From contig NZ_JAJGNJ010000007.1 in assembly GCF_020781835.1 (NCBI RefSeq), positions 124,001 to 188,000 of the forward strand: a stretch of 64,000 nt of DNA, written 5' to 3'. Source of the DNA: Microbacterium testaceum (GTDB lineage: Bacteria; Actinomycetota; Actinomycetes; Actinomycetales; Microbacteriaceae). The translations under genes were made by a program, and so were the position numbers. Shown here piece after piece: positions 35,917 to 44,174 of this stretch (position 1 is its first letter; each line of letters begins with the position of its first letter). The notes under the pieces were generated by a model. That model searched no databases and had not been told where the DNA came from. It was given only the letters and a program-made list of their open reading frames with translations.

Positions 35917-37190
35917 TGGCGCGCACACCGACGGCGCTGCTGAGCCCCGCCGACCAGGAGCGGCGACGCGCGCTGCGCCGGATGAAGGGCGTAGCACTGG
36001 GCGCTCTGCTCGGAATGGCCGTCGTGTTCGGTGTGGCCTTCGCCCTCCAGCGCGAGGTCGAGTGGCTGCAATACGTCCGCGCCGCTGCCGAGGGCGGCAT
36101 GGTGGGCGCCCTTGCGGACTGGTTCGCCGTCACCGCGCTGTTCCGCCACCCCCTCGGGCTGCCCATCCCCCACACCGCGATCATCCCCCGACGTAAAGAC
36201 GAGATCGGCCAGCAGCTCGGGGAGTTCGTCGAGACCAATTTCCTCGAGAGCGACGTCGTCCGCAGGAAGCTCGAGGCGACACCCCTGGCAGCCCGGGCCG
36301 GCGCGTGGCTGGCCGACCCGGCGCACGCCGAACGGCTCGCGGCAGAAGGGGCGACCCTCGCCTCAAGCGTGCTCCGCGCTCTCAGCGACGACGACGTGCA
36401 GGGCCTCATCGAAGACCTCGCCCGCGAGCATCTGCTCGCGCCGGACTGGGGCCCGTCGGTCGGCGGATGGCTGGAACACGTCGTCGACGCCGGCGCTCAC
36501 CACGGCGCGGTCGATCTCGCGCTCGACAACATCTCGGCGTGGCTGGGCAACAATCGCGAGATGTTCCAGGGCCTCGTTTCGCGAAGGCTGCCCTCGTGGG
36601 TACCGGGGCTCGCCCAGCGGCTGGTCGACGACACCGTCTACCGCGAGGCCGTCGGGTTCGTCGACGCCGTCCGCGCCGACCCGCACCACCAGGCCCGTGC
36701 GGCGATCGACGAGTACCTCTCTCGCCTCGCGGACAACCTGCAGCACGATGCCGCGACGCGGATGCGCCTGGAAGAGGCGAAGGCATCCGTCTTCGACAGC
36801 CCCCGCGTCCGAGGGCTCGCCGCCGAAGCGTGGAACACCGCCAAGGCCGGCCTGCTGCGCTCTCTCGCCGACTCCGACAGCGCCCTGCGCCGACGGGCGT
36901 CCGTGGCTCTCGCCGACATCGGTCGGCGGCTGCAGACCGAGGAGTCTCTGCAGCGCCGCGTCGACGGCTGGGTCACCGATGCCGCCGTCTTCCTCGTCGG
37001 GCGGTACCGCCACGACATCGCGTCGATCATCACCGACACGGTGGAGCGATGGGATGCCGAGGAGACCACGGAGAAGATCGAGCTGATGGTCGGACGCGAT
37101 CTGCAGTACATCCGGTTGAACGGGACGATCGTCGGCGCCCTGGCGGGTCTGGCGATCTTCACCGTCGCGCACTTCGCGTGGGGCTCATGA
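35916..37190 (+). CDS. DUF445 family membrane-anchored protein
   Basis: A 424-residue protein of the DUF445/YjiN-like family. A hydrophobic helix near the N-terminus (MKGVALGALLGMAVVFGVAFAL) is followed by the family hallmark AAAEGGMVGALADWFAVTALFRHPLGLPIPHTAIIPRRKDEIG. A long helical domain and a last membrane helix (GTIVGALAGLAIFTVAHFAW) follow. The start ATG overlaps the acyl-CoA dehydrogenase stop by one base. The function is unknown. Confidence 0.9.
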   Translation: MARTPTALLSPADQERRRALRRMKGVALGALLGMAVVFGVAFALQREVEWLQYVRAAAEGGMVGALADWFAVTALFRHPLGLPIPHTAIIPRRKDEIGQQLGEFVETNFLESDVVRRKLEATPLAARAGAWLADPAHAERLAAEGATLASSVLRALSDDDVQGLIEDLAREHLLAPDWGPSVGGWLEHVVDAGAHHGAVDLALDNISAWLGNNREMFQGLVSRRLPSWVPGLAQRLVDDTVYREAVGFVDAVRADPHHQARAAIDEYLSRLADNLQHDAATRMRLEEAKASVFDSPRVRGLAAEAWNTAKAGLLRSLADSDSALRRRASVALADIGRRLQTEESLQRRVDGWVTDAAVFLVGRYRHDIASIITDTVERWDAEETTEKIELMVGRDLQYIRLNGTIVGALAGLAIFTVAHFAWGS

Positions 37191-37250
37191 CGGATCGACT
37201 CTCGGGGACGCACTCGCGCGCGCGGACACGGAGGTCGGTACCCTGAGCGC

Positions 37251-37601
37251 GTGAGCTTCGGTCCGGGGACGGAGTCCCTCTTCGCGTACGGAACACTGCA
37301 GCTGCCGGAAGTGCAACTGGACACCTTCGGTCGCGTCATCCCCGGGCAGGATGACGTGCTCCACGGCTACCGCGTCGAGTGGGCCGAGGTCGATGACGAC
37401 CGGGCGGCGCAGTCATCCGGGTCGGGGGCGCACCGCGTCCTCCGGCGGACCGACGACCCACGGGATCACGTCTTCGGTCGCGTCCTGGCGCTCACCCCGG
37501 AGGAGCTCGACGCGGCCGACGAGTACGAGGTGTCACTGTATCGCCGGGTCTCGGTATCCCTGTCCAGCGGTCGCCGGGCGTGGGTCTACGTCGGCGGGTG
37601 A
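37251..37601 (+). CDS. Gamma-glutamylcyclotransferase-like (AIG2) protein
   Basis: A 116-residue protein with the AIG2/GGCT fold. LFAYGTLQLPEVQ is the signature YGTL substrate loop. FGRVLALTPEELDAADEYEVSLYRRVSVSL contains the conserved Glu region preceding the DxYE-like segment. Members act on gamma-glutamyl or related amides, but many are uncharacterised. GTG 37251 is 6 nt after TACCCT (37239-37244). Confidence 0.85.
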   Translation: MSFGPGTESLFAYGTLQLPEVQLDTFGRVIPGQDDVLHGYRVEWAEVDDDRAAQSSGSGAHRVLRRTDDPRDHVFGRVLALTPEELDAADEYEVSLYRRVSVSLSSGRRAWVYVGG

Positions 37602-37734
37602 TCCCTGGCACAGACACGCCGTCCGCGCCACCCTCCTCCTGCGGGCGTCGGCGTCGATATTCTCGTCTCGGATGCCGGCTCGACCCTCCCGCGCTTCGCG
37701 TCCGATTCCTCGATGGCAGCGAAGCGGAGAGACG

Positions 37735-38199
37735 ATGATCCAACTGATCCTGGCGCGGCACGCCAAATCGGACTGGGCCGCCGAGGGGTTGGACGACCAC
37801 GATCGCCCGCTCAACGATCGCGGCCGTCGCGACGCACCCGCGATGGCGCGGTCGGTCCTGCGACGCGGGGTGCGCCCGGAGGTGCTGCTCTCGAGCACGG
37901 CCCTGCGGGCGAAGACCACAGCGGAGGCATTCGGCGAGGAGTTCGAGGTCGATGTGACCGAGCGCGCCGAGCTCTATCTGGCCGGGGCCGACGCTCTGCT
38001 CGATGCGGCGCGCAGCAGCGCAGCCCGCGAGGTCATGGTGGTCGCACATGACCCCGGAATGAGCGCGCTCGTGTCGCGCCTTGCCGAGCGTGACGTGCGC
38101 ATGGTCACGTCGGCGGTGGCGATCTTCACGTGGCACGACGGCGACTGGACCGATGTGGGGTCCACCCCGCCCGACGAGTTCGAGCTGCTCACGCCCTGA
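37735..38199 (+). CDS. SixA-type histidine phosphatase
   Basis: A 154-residue member of the histidine phosphatase superfamily. LILARHAKSDW is the RH motif with the phosphorylated His, LLSSTALRAKTTAEAF supplies the second Arg region and VVAHDPGMSAL the second His. Short length and the DRPLNDRGRRDAPAMA motif match SixA-like phosphatases. ATG 37735 follows GGAGAGACG. The target is unknown. Confidence 0.88.
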   Translation: MIQLILARHAKSDWAAEGLDDHDRPLNDRGRRDAPAMARSVLRRGVRPEVLLSSTALRAKTTAEAFGEEFEVDVTERAELYLAGADALLDAARSSAAREVMVVAHDPGMSALVSRLAERDVRMVTSAVAIFTWHDGDWTDVGSTPPDEFELLTP

Positions 38200-38251
38200 C
38201 ACCTCCCTCGCCCGCACCCGCGCACCCCCCTCCCGCCCCCATCCCCCCGGT

Positions 38252-38309
38252 CGAGTGTCCAAGACACGCCGTTCCGACGGTCGACTGAACGGCGTGTCGT
38301 GGACACTCG
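38252..38309. repeat. Palindromic repeat, copy A (upstream of adhP)
   Basis: Two 22-nt arms (38252-38273 and 38288-38309) are complementary with one mismatch around a 14-nt loop. The core GTCCAAGACACGCCG recurs in copy B at 39556-39612, on the other side of the alcohol dehydrogenase gene. Each arm also holds an inner palindrome GTGTC-caa-GACAC. Confidence 0.85.
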
Positions 38310-38406
38310 GAACGCACGGGGTTGAGACCGCGGCACACACGGACTGCGTGGCGACGGGGCGCCGCACGCAACCGCGTGCAACCCCCGCCGTCATAGCGTG
38401 CCGTCA

Positions 38407-38424
38407 CCGGGCGGATCCGCCCGG
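38407..38424. promoter_or_regulatory. 18-bp perfect palindrome upstream of adhP
   Basis: CCGGGCGGATCCGCCCGG is self-complementary and ends 57 nt before the alcohol dehydrogenase start. It may be an operator or a terminator element. Confidence 0.4.
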
Positions 38425-38481
38425 CGGATGTCGGAGCCCGCGGCGCGGCATCCGGTCCACGAGACGGAGGATTGACTCGCA

Positions 38482-39543
38482 ATGCATATCCAGACCGCTG
38501 TCCACCCCGCGCACGAGGACGTGCGCACCACCATGCGAGCCGCTGTCGTGGTCGCCCACGACAAGCCGCTCGTCGTCACCGAGGTGCCGGTCCCGACGCC
38601 CGGACCGACGCAAGCCCTGGTGCAGCTGATCACCAGTGGCGTGTGCCACACCGACCTGCACGCGGCCCGCGGTGACTGGCCCGTCGCGCCCAAGAGCGAC
38701 CTCATCCCCGGGCACGAGGGGTACGGCCGGGTCGTCGCCGTCGGCGACCAGGTCACCGAACTGCAGGTCGGCGACCTGGTCGGCAATGCCTGGCTGTGGA
38801 GCGCCTGCGGCACCTGCCAGTACTGCCGCACAGGATGGGAGACGCTGTGCCCCGATCAGGAGAACGGCGGGTACTCCGTCGACGGCAGCTTCGGCGAGTA
38901 CATGCTGGTCGAGGAGCGGTTCGCTGCGCGCATTCCGGACGGTGCCGATCCCCTCGAGGTCGCCCCGATCCTCTGCGCGGGGGTCACGGTCTACAAGGGC
39001 CTGAAGATGACCGACGTCAAACCGGGGCAGTGGGTCACCATCTCGGGGATCGGCGGGCTCGGGCACATCGCCGTGCAGTACGCCCGCGCCATGGGCATGC
39101 GCGTGGCGGCGGTCGACGTCGACCCCGCCAAGCTCGATCTCGCTCGCCGTCACGGTGCCGAGGTGACCGTCGACGCCTCCGTCGACGACCCCGGTGAGGT
39201 CATCCAGCGTGAGACCGGCGGAACGCACGGCGTGCTGGTGACGGCTGTGCACCCGCGCGCCTTCGGTCAGGCGCTCGCCGTGACGCGCCGCGGCGCCACG
39301 ATCGTCTTCAACGGCCTCCCCCCGGGAGACTTCCCCGCGAACATCTTCGACATCGTGCTTCGGGCGATCACGATCCGCGGTTCCATCGTCGGAACCCGGC
39401 AGGACATGGAGGAGGCCCTCGACTTCTACGCACGCGGCGCGATCCACCCCACCGTGTCCCCCGCGACCATCGACGACATCAATGACGTCTTCGAGCGCAT
39501 GGAGCGCGGACAGATCGACGGACGGATCGTGCTGAAGTTCTGA
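38482..39543 (+). CDS. adhP: Zinc-dependent alcohol dehydrogenase (AdhP type)
   Basis: A 353-residue NAD-dependent medium-chain alcohol dehydrogenase. Catalytic zinc ligands appear in TSGVCHTDLHAARGDWP and PGHEGYGRVV. The structural zinc lobe is CGTCQYCRTGWETLC. The Rossmann motif is ISGIGGLGHIAVQYA with VDVDPAKLDLAR. It ends with ERMERGQIDGRIVLKF, typical of AdhP. ATG 38482 is 11 nt after GGAGG; an internal ATG at residue 18 is an alternative start. It lies between two copies of a palindromic repeat. Confidence 0.92.
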   Translation: MHIQTAVHPAHEDVRTTMRAAVVVAHDKPLVVTEVPVPTPGPTQALVQLITSGVCHTDLHAARGDWPVAPKSDLIPGHEGYGRVVAVGDQVTELQVGDLVGNAWLWSACGTCQYCRTGWETLCPDQENGGYSVDGSFGEYMLVEERFAARIPDGADPLEVAPILCAGVTVYKGLKMTDVKPGQWVTISGIGGLGHIAVQYARAMGMRVAAVDVDPAKLDLARRHGAEVTVDASVDDPGEVIQRETGGTHGVLVTAVHPRAFGQALAVTRRGATIVFNGLPPGDFPANIFDIVLRAITIRGSIVGTRQDMEEALDFYARGAIHPTVSPATIDDINDVFERMERGQIDGRIVLKF

Positions 39544-39555
39544 TCTGTTCCACGT

Positions 39556-39612
39556 CGAGCGTCCAAGACACGCCGTCTCGCCGACGAGCGAGCGGCGTGT
39601 CTTGGACACTCG
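39556..39612. repeat. Palindromic repeat, copy B (downstream of adhP)
   Basis: Arms at 39556-39575 and 39593-39612 pair over 20 bp with a single G-T wobble around a 17-nt loop that itself contains CTCG/CGAG. The core GTCCAAGACACGCCG is shared with copy A. It begins 12 nt after the adhP stop codon and could act as its terminator. Confidence 0.85.
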
Positions 39613-39650
39613 CGTCCGAGCGACAGCGCGGACGGATCAGTCAGGGGGGG

Positions 39651-40127
39651 TCAGTCGACCTTGGCGATCGTGCCGGCGGTCAGGCGCACGAGGTCGTCGA
39701 ACGTGAGCGGGAACACGGTGTGCGGCGTTCCTCCGGCCGCCCAGATCCGGGAAAAGTCCGCGAGGTCCTCGTCCACGATCGTCGTCAGGGGCGTTGGATG
39801 CCCGGTCGGCGCGACGCCCCCGATAGGCTGTCCGGTCGCCGCGAGCACCTGATCCGGCGTCGCCCGACGGATGCCACCGCGCCCCAGCCGCTCGGCCAGC
39901 GCCGCCGTGTCGACGCGATGCGCGCCGCTGGTCATCACCAGGAGGGGCTCGTCGTCGCTCCAGAACACGAGGCTGTTCGCGATCGCGCCGACCTCGATGC
40001 CCAGGGCCGCCGCGGCGAGCGCCGCCGTCGAGGCGGCGTCGGGAAGGACGACGATCTCCCCCGCGATCCCGGCGCGCTCCAACGCGGCGGCGACGAGACG
40101 ACTGCGTGCGGGAAGGGGCGCGTTCAT
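39651..40127 (-). CDS. ybaK: YbaK/EbsC-type aminoacyl-tRNA deacylase
   Basis: A 158-residue protein of the YbaK/ProX editing family, which hydrolyses misacylated tRNA. The conserved core is seen in IEVGAIANSLVFWSDDEPLLVMTSGAHRVD (with the catalytic-loop Ser) and QPIGGVAPTGHPTPLTTIVDEDL (GxxPxG loop). The ATG is 6 nt after TATGAT (40139-40134), so it likely has its own leaderless transcript. It is divergent from the amino-acid dehydrogenase gene. Confidence 0.88.
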   Translation of the reverse strand: MNAPLPARSRLVAAALERAGIAGEIVVLPDAASTAALAAAALGIEVGAIANSLVFWSDDEPLLVMTSGAHRVDTAALAERLGRGGIRRATPDQVLAATGQPIGGVAPTGHPTPLTTIVDEDLADFSRIWAAGGTPHTVFPLTFDDLVRLTAGTIAKVD

Positions 40128-40245
40128 CGCGCCATCATAGAGCGCTCGCTCCCGCGGCCACCGCGAGTCAGAATGGGAGTGGATGCCGCAAAGCCGCGGC
40201 GTCTACGACAGTGCCGCCCACAAGGCGACCGACCAAAGGATCGCG

Positions 40246-41319
40246 ATGACCAACGCCCTTCCCCTGCCCGATTTCGCCCACGAGCGCGTGGAGGTGGTGA
40301 CGGGACGCCGCAGCGGCCTGTTCATCGCCGTCGCGTTGCACTCCTCTGCGCTGGGCTCCGCCCTCGGCGGAGCGCGTCTGTGGACCTATCCGCACTGGAG
40401 CGATGCCCTCGGCGACGCTCTGCGGCTCTCGGCCGCGATGACGTTGAAGAACGCCGCGGCCGGACTCGACGCCGGCGGCGGCAAGTCGGTCATCGGCCTC
40501 CCGGAGGGCACGATCCTCGACGCCGAGCGACGCCGCGCGGCCTTCCTCGACCTGGGTGACGCCGTCGAGAGCCTGGGCGGGCTCTACCGCACGGCGGAGG
40601 ACGTCGGCTCCACCACCGAGGACATGCTCGTGGTGAGCGAGCGCACGTCGCACGTCGTCGGGCTTCCCGACGCCGTCGGCGGTTCGGGCGAGCCCGCCGG
40701 GCCCACCAGTCTGGGTGTTTACGCATCGATCATCGCGACCCTGGATCGCGTCGTCGGCTCCGGTGATGTCCGTGATCGCCGTGTGACCGTGGCGGGTCTG
40801 GGGCAGGTGGGCGGTCGCCTCGCGGAGCGTCTCGCCGCGGAGGGCGCCGTGCTGACGGTCACCGATGTGAATCCCGCGAAGCGCGCCCTCGCCGCCGAGC
40901 TGGATGCCGCGTGGGTCGAGCCCAGCGAGGCGCATCTCGTGCCGGCCGACGTGTTCGTCCCCGCGGGGATCGGCGGCGTCCTCACCGACGATGTCATCGA
41001 CGCCCTCGACGCTCGGGCCGTCTGCGGGCCCGCGAACAACCCGCTCGCCGACCGCTCCGGCGCCGACCGCCTGGCCGCGCGCGGCGTGCTCTATGCGCCT
41101 GACTTCGTCGTGAACGCCGGCGGCGTGATCTACCTCGACCTCGAGGCCAAGCATCTGGGTTCGCGCGAGACGATCATGGGTCGCGTGGCCGGCATCGGCG
41201 ACACCCTGCGCCGTGTCTTCGACGAGGCCGACGCGCGCGGCGTCACGCCGCTGGCCGCCGCCGAGGGCCTGGCCGCGGAGCGACTGCGGATGGGCGTCGG
41301 CTCCACCGCTCTGGTCTGA
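40246..41319 (+). CDS. Glu/Leu/Phe/Val dehydrogenase
   Basis: A 357-residue amino-acid dehydrogenase that oxidatively deaminates a branched-chain or aromatic amino acid. SAAMTLKNAAAGLDAGGGKSVI holds the substrate and catalytic Lys residues. The Rossmann segment is VAGLGQVGGRLAERLAAEGA with TVTDVNPAKRALA, and GPANNPLADRSGADRLAARGVLYAPDFVVNAGGVI is the conserved C-terminal stretch. ATG 40246 has AAGGA 5 nt upstream; an ATG 21 codons earlier (40183) lacks this and is less likely. The NAD domain lies C-terminal, as in leucine dehydrogenase. Confidence 0.88.
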   Translation: MTNALPLPDFAHERVEVVTGRRSGLFIAVALHSSALGSALGGARLWTYPHWSDALGDALRLSAAMTLKNAAAGLDAGGGKSVIGLPEGTILDAERRRAAFLDLGDAVESLGGLYRTAEDVGSTTEDMLVVSERTSHVVGLPDAVGGSGEPAGPTSLGVYASIIATLDRVVGSGDVRDRRVTVAGLGQVGGRLAERLAAEGAVLTVTDVNPAKRALAAELDAAWVEPSEAHLVPADVFVPAGIGGVLTDDVIDALDARAVCGPANNPLADRSGADRLAARGVLYAPDFVVNAGGVIYLDLEAKHLGSRETIMGRVAGIGDTLRRVFDEADARGVTPLAAAEGLAAERLRMGVGSTALV

Positions 41320-41331
41320 CCCCGCAGACGC

Positions 41332-41369
41332 GAAGGAGCCCCGGATGCCATGGCATCCGGGGCTCCTTC
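41332..41369. terminator. Bidirectional terminator, 38-bp perfect palindrome
   Basis: A perfect palindrome with 19-nt arms centred at 41350/41351 lies between the convergent dehydrogenase and lsr2 genes, 12 nt after the former and 6 nt after the latter. Its position fits termination from both sides. Confidence 0.8.
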
Positions 41370-41375
41370 CGGGCG

Positions 41376-41714
41376 TCAATGAGCGGCGTCGTATGCTTCG
41401 AGCACCGTCGCGGAAATACGCCCGCGCGAGTTGATGGAATAGCCGTTCGCCTCGGCCCAGGTGCGCACGTCGCCGAGATCGCGGGGAGAGCTGGAACGGG
41501 CTCTGGTCGCTCGACGGGGATTCGCCGAAGCGGATCCCAGAGCCCGGCCGGCCGACACGAAGGGTTCGAACGCCGCGCGAAGCTTCGTCGCATTATCGGC
41601 CGATAGATCGATTTCGTACGCGCGCCCCTCGACCGAAAAGTGAATCGTGGTCCCGTCATCGATGATCGACCCGTCGAGATCGTCGATGAGTTGCGTAATC
41701 TGCTTCTTCGCCAT
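41376..41714 (-). CDS. lsr2: Lsr2-family nucleoid-associated protein (copy 1)
   Basis: A 112-residue DNA-bridging xenogeneic silencer. The N-terminal dimerisation half is KKQITQLIDDLDGSIIDDGTTIHFSVEGRAYEIDLS; a Ser/Arg-rich linker leads to the DNA-binding half DVRTWAEANGYSINSRGRISATVLEAY, with the RGR minor-groove hook. The ATG is 7 nt after TACAAT (41727-41722). It is one of two paralogues flanking the acetolactate decarboxylase gene. Lsr2 binds AT-rich DNA (family knowledge). Confidence 0.93.
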   Translation of the reverse strand: MAKKQITQLIDDLDGSIIDDGTTIHFSVEGRAYEIDLSADNATKLRAAFEPFVSAGRALGSASANPRRATRARSSSPRDLGDVRTWAEANGYSINSRGRISATVLEAYDAAH

Positions 41715-41802
41715 GTCGGCGATTGTACGTCGCCCACATGAGCATATTCCGTGAGAACGAGGGTACTTCACCCGCTTAATAACCTCACTGAGGGGGCCTG
41801 AA

Positions 41803-42558
41803 TCATTCGGCAAAGGAGGGGCGAGCGCGGCCTTCGATCGCCGTGATTCGATGGTCCTCGTCGTGCGTGAGTTCTGTCGACAGAAATTCTTCGTCGAGCG
41901 GAAGCCGTAGCGAGAACTGCGCAAATGCCGCGACGCGGAGAACAGCCTCACCGACCCGGACGTCGAGGACGTGACCGCCGATTGCGCGATCATCACTGAG
42001 GAAATGCAGGTGGAGCGCCGCGACCGTGATGCCCTGGTAGATCCGAGGCATCCAGAAGCCGACGATCACGCCCGCGCGCTCGACGGTCTCCGTCTCGACT
42101 TGTTCGGCCGCCACTTCCGCGAGAGGACGCAAGGGTGGGACCTGACGCGCCGTGACCCTGGTCCGTACCCGTGCCATGACTCCATCGATCCGCACGACGT
42201 GGAAAAGGTTGCGGCTCCGCAGTCTTCGCTCGACCGTCGCCGTCAACGCCTCGAAGTCGGCGTCCACGATCCGCTCTCCCACGCTCGAGCCGAAGAAGCA
42301 GACATCGGCGAACGGCAGAGTCTCCTCATCGCGCATGCGCCGCGGAGCGGCATCGACCGTGCACTCGAACGCCTCCCCGTCGATGAGGAGAACCTCGCCG
42401 CCGAGCCCCTCACAGCACCCGATCCCGGTATCGCCCGACTGACGGAGCTCGGAAACCGATATTCCCGAGGAGTAGACACCGCCCATCAGGGCATCGAGCA
42501 CGGCGAACTGCGTCACCGCACCGGGAAGCAAAGGGGTTCGGCGTTCCCCTGAGGGCAT
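41803..42558 (-). CDS. budA: Alpha-acetolactate decarboxylase
   Basis: A 251-residue enzyme that converts 2-acetolactate to acetoin. QFAVLDALMGGVYSSGISVSEL, GIGCCEGLGGEVLLIDGEAFE, VVRIDGVMARVRTR and the zinc site ALHLHFLSDDRAIGGHVLD (His 183, 185 and 196) match the BudA/AlsD family. The ATG is 10 nt after the stop of the upstream lsr2 paralogue, so the two are probably one transcript. No acetolactate synthase or butanediol dehydrogenase gene lies nearby, which is unusual because budA often clusters with them. Confidence 0.9.
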   Translation of the reverse strand: MPSGERRTPLLPGAVTQFAVLDALMGGVYSSGISVSELRQSGDTGIGCCEGLGGEVLLIDGEAFECTVDAAPRRMRDEETLPFADVCFFGSSVGERIVDADFEALTATVERRLRSRNLFHVVRIDGVMARVRTRVTARQVPPLRPLAEVAAEQVETETVERAGVIVGFWMPRIYQGITVAALHLHFLSDDRAIGGHVLDVRVGEAVLRVAAFAQFSLRLPLDEEFLSTELTHDEDHRITAIEGRARPSFAE

Positions 42559-42568
42559 GACGTCGTCT

Positions 42569-42916
42569 TCAGGAATTGGCGGCGCCGTAGGCCTCGAGCA
42601 CGGAAGCGGGAACCCGACCGCGATCGCTCACCGTGTGCCCATTCGCACGTGCCCATTCGCGCACAGCGGCGAGATCGATGCCGCTCGAGCGACGCGAGGA
42701 ACCCGCACGCCGCGGAGCCGAGTTCGACCGACCGACGGGGCGGGCGGCGTCGACGAACGGCGCGACGGCCGCGTAGAACTTGTCCGCATTGCGATCGGAG
42801 AGATCGATTTCGTAGGAGCGACCCTCGACCGAGAACGTGATGTGCTTTCCGTCGCCCTCTTCGAGGACGGTTGCGTCGAGGTCATCGACGAGATGCGTGA
42901 TGTGTTTAATGGCCAT
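42569..42916 (-). CDS. lsr2: Lsr2-family nucleoid-associated protein (copy 2)
   Basis: A 115-residue Lsr2 paralogue: KHITHLVDDLDATVLEEGDGKHITFSVEGRSYEIDLS is the dimerisation half, and AAVREWARANGHTVSDRGRVPASVLEAY the DNA-binding half with the RGR hook. TACGAT (42930-42925) is 8 nt before the ATG. It precedes budA by only 10 nt. The two Lsr2 copies are clearly diverged, so this is not a recent duplication. Confidence 0.93.
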   Translation of the reverse strand: MAIKHITHLVDDLDATVLEEGDGKHITFSVEGRSYEIDLSDRNADKFYAAVAPFVDAARPVGRSNSAPRRAGSSRRSSGIDLAAVREWARANGHTVSDRGRVPASVLEAYGAANS

Positions 42917-43190
42917 GATGATCAATCGTACACCGCATTCGAATTCGAGCAGAGGCACTTTGAAGATGTGATAAAGCAGTGTGGCAGCGCTCCGCAGCAA
43001 TAGGACGTGCAGACAGATAGCACTTGGCGTTCGTTCCTGGAGCGCCCCGGACGACGAGAGTGTCTCGCGAATCTTTTCCGCGCGAATTCGATGGAGCAAT
43101 GCTCGCCGATACCGACGAACTCCAGTTCCGGCTCGCCAGGTCCCGTCGACGCGCGCGACCGGATCTGCAACGCGACCTCCGTGTGACGCC
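42917..43190. other. Intergenic DNA upstream of lsr2 copy 2, no gene seen
   Basis: This stretch is relatively AT-rich near the lsr2 start, with an ATTCGAATTCGAG palindromic core around 42937-42949. That would suit binding by Lsr2 itself. Short open frames here look like composition artefacts, and no ribosome-binding sites support them. Confidence 0.4.
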
Positions 43191-43222
43191 GGATGCCGCG
43201 CCTCTCCCCGGTCGCGGCATCC
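43191..43222 (-). terminator. Terminator hairpin after the MmyB-type regulator gene
   Basis: GGATGCCGCG (43191-43200) and CGCGGCATCC (43213-43222) form a perfect 10-bp stem with a 12-nt loop, 6 nt after the regulator stop codon. Confidence 0.65.
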
Positions 43223-43228
43223 CTCGTC

Positions 43229-44074
43229 TCACCCCGCGGTGAAGCGCTGGACACCCAGCACGTCGAGCAGACGGATCTTCTCCTCCGCCTCGCTGCGCGG
43301 CTCCGGGGTGAGGACGAGAAGTGCTTGACCGCGATCCTCCGTGAAGAGCACCTGGCAATCGACCTCGATATCGCCCAGTTCGCGATGCACGAGCACCTTG
43401 TGGTCGGCGAAGCGCTGCGCGACCTCCTGACGTTCCCACAGGAGTCGGAACTCGTCGCTGCGTCGCAGGAGTTCGGCGACGAGCTCGCCCGCGGTGGAGG
43501 CCACGCCGAGCTGGCCGTAAGCCGCGCGGAGGCCGGCGACGATCGCGCGCGCCTGGCGTCCGCGATCATGCGCCGGATAGAGCTCGCGGTCCGTGTGCGG
43601 CGGCACGAACCACCGCCACGCCTCGAAGCGCTCCCACCCTCGCGCCCCCACATGGTCGCCGAGCAGCGCGATGCCGAGCGCGTTCTGGGCGAGGGTCTCG
43701 CCCAGGTGCGAGATGACGAGTGCCGGTGTGTCGGACAGGCGAGCGAAGACGCGCTGGAGGGCGGGGCTCACGTGATCGGCACGGCCGAACCGGTCGGGCA
43801 CGGCATGGCCGGCGAGCCGGAAGAGGTAGTCGCGCTCATCGTTGGTCAAGCGCAGCGCCCGCGCCAGGGAGGCGAGCACGGCGGGGCTGGGCTGCGGCCC
43901 CCGCTGCTGTTCCAAACGCGTGTAGTAGTCCACAGACATCGCCGCGGCCGCCGCGACCTCCTCTCGCCGGAGGCCGACCGTCCGGCGCCGCGGCCCGTCG
44001 GTCAACCCGACGTCCGCGGGGCGCAGCGCCTCGCGACGCGCGCGAAGGAACTCCGCCATGCCGCTCCTGTCCAT
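43229..44074 (-). CDS. XRE/MmyB-like helix-turn-helix regulator
   Basis: A 281-residue regulator. The N-terminal HTH (TVGLRREEVAAAAAMSVDYYTRLEQQRG) and the following ALRLTNDERDYLFRLAG are diagnostic for the family with a C-terminal MmyB-like ligand domain, here LGETLAQNALGIALLG and the RWFVPPHTDRELYPAHD stretch. Such genes usually sit beside, and control, a divergent oxidoreductase gene. Here the short-chain dehydrogenase at 44175 fits. ATG 44074 is 6 nt after CAGGAT (44086-44081). The ligand may be a fatty acid-like molecule (family knowledge). Confidence 0.9.
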   Translation of the reverse strand: MDRSGMAEFLRARREALRPADVGLTDGPRRRTVGLRREEVAAAAAMSVDYYTRLEQQRGPQPSPAVLASLARALRLTNDERDYLFRLAGHAVPDRFGRADHVSPALQRVFARLSDTPALVISHLGETLAQNALGIALLGDHVGARGWERFEAWRWFVPPHTDRELYPAHDRGRQARAIVAGLRAAYGQLGVASTAGELVAELLRRSDEFRLLWERQEVAQRFADHKVLVHRELGDIEVDCQVLFTEDRGQALLVLTPEPRSEAEEKIRLLDVLGVQRFTAG

Positions 44075-44100
44075 GACCCCATCCTGCGGCCTTGCCCGAC

Positions 44101-44148
44101 CGGCATCCAGGGACCGCGGATCCCCCGACGACGGGGACCTGGATGCCG
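44101..44148. promoter_or_regulatory. Candidate operator between regulator and short-chain dehydrogenase genes
   Basis: CGGCATCCAGG (44101-44111) and CCTGGATGCCG (44138-44148) are perfect 11-bp reverse complements in the 100-bp divergent intergenic region, close to both -10 boxes. Binding by the MmyB-like regulator is likely but inferred. Confidence 0.55.
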
Positions 44149-44174
44149 ACCGTCCGGCCCCGAAGACTGGCGGC

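Noticed and set aside
33850-35997. Extension of the 33445 gene into an 850-codon minus-strand protein
   Set aside because: The extension overlaps two well-supported plus-strand enzymes and has no motif. The CAGAAT box supports a start at 33849.
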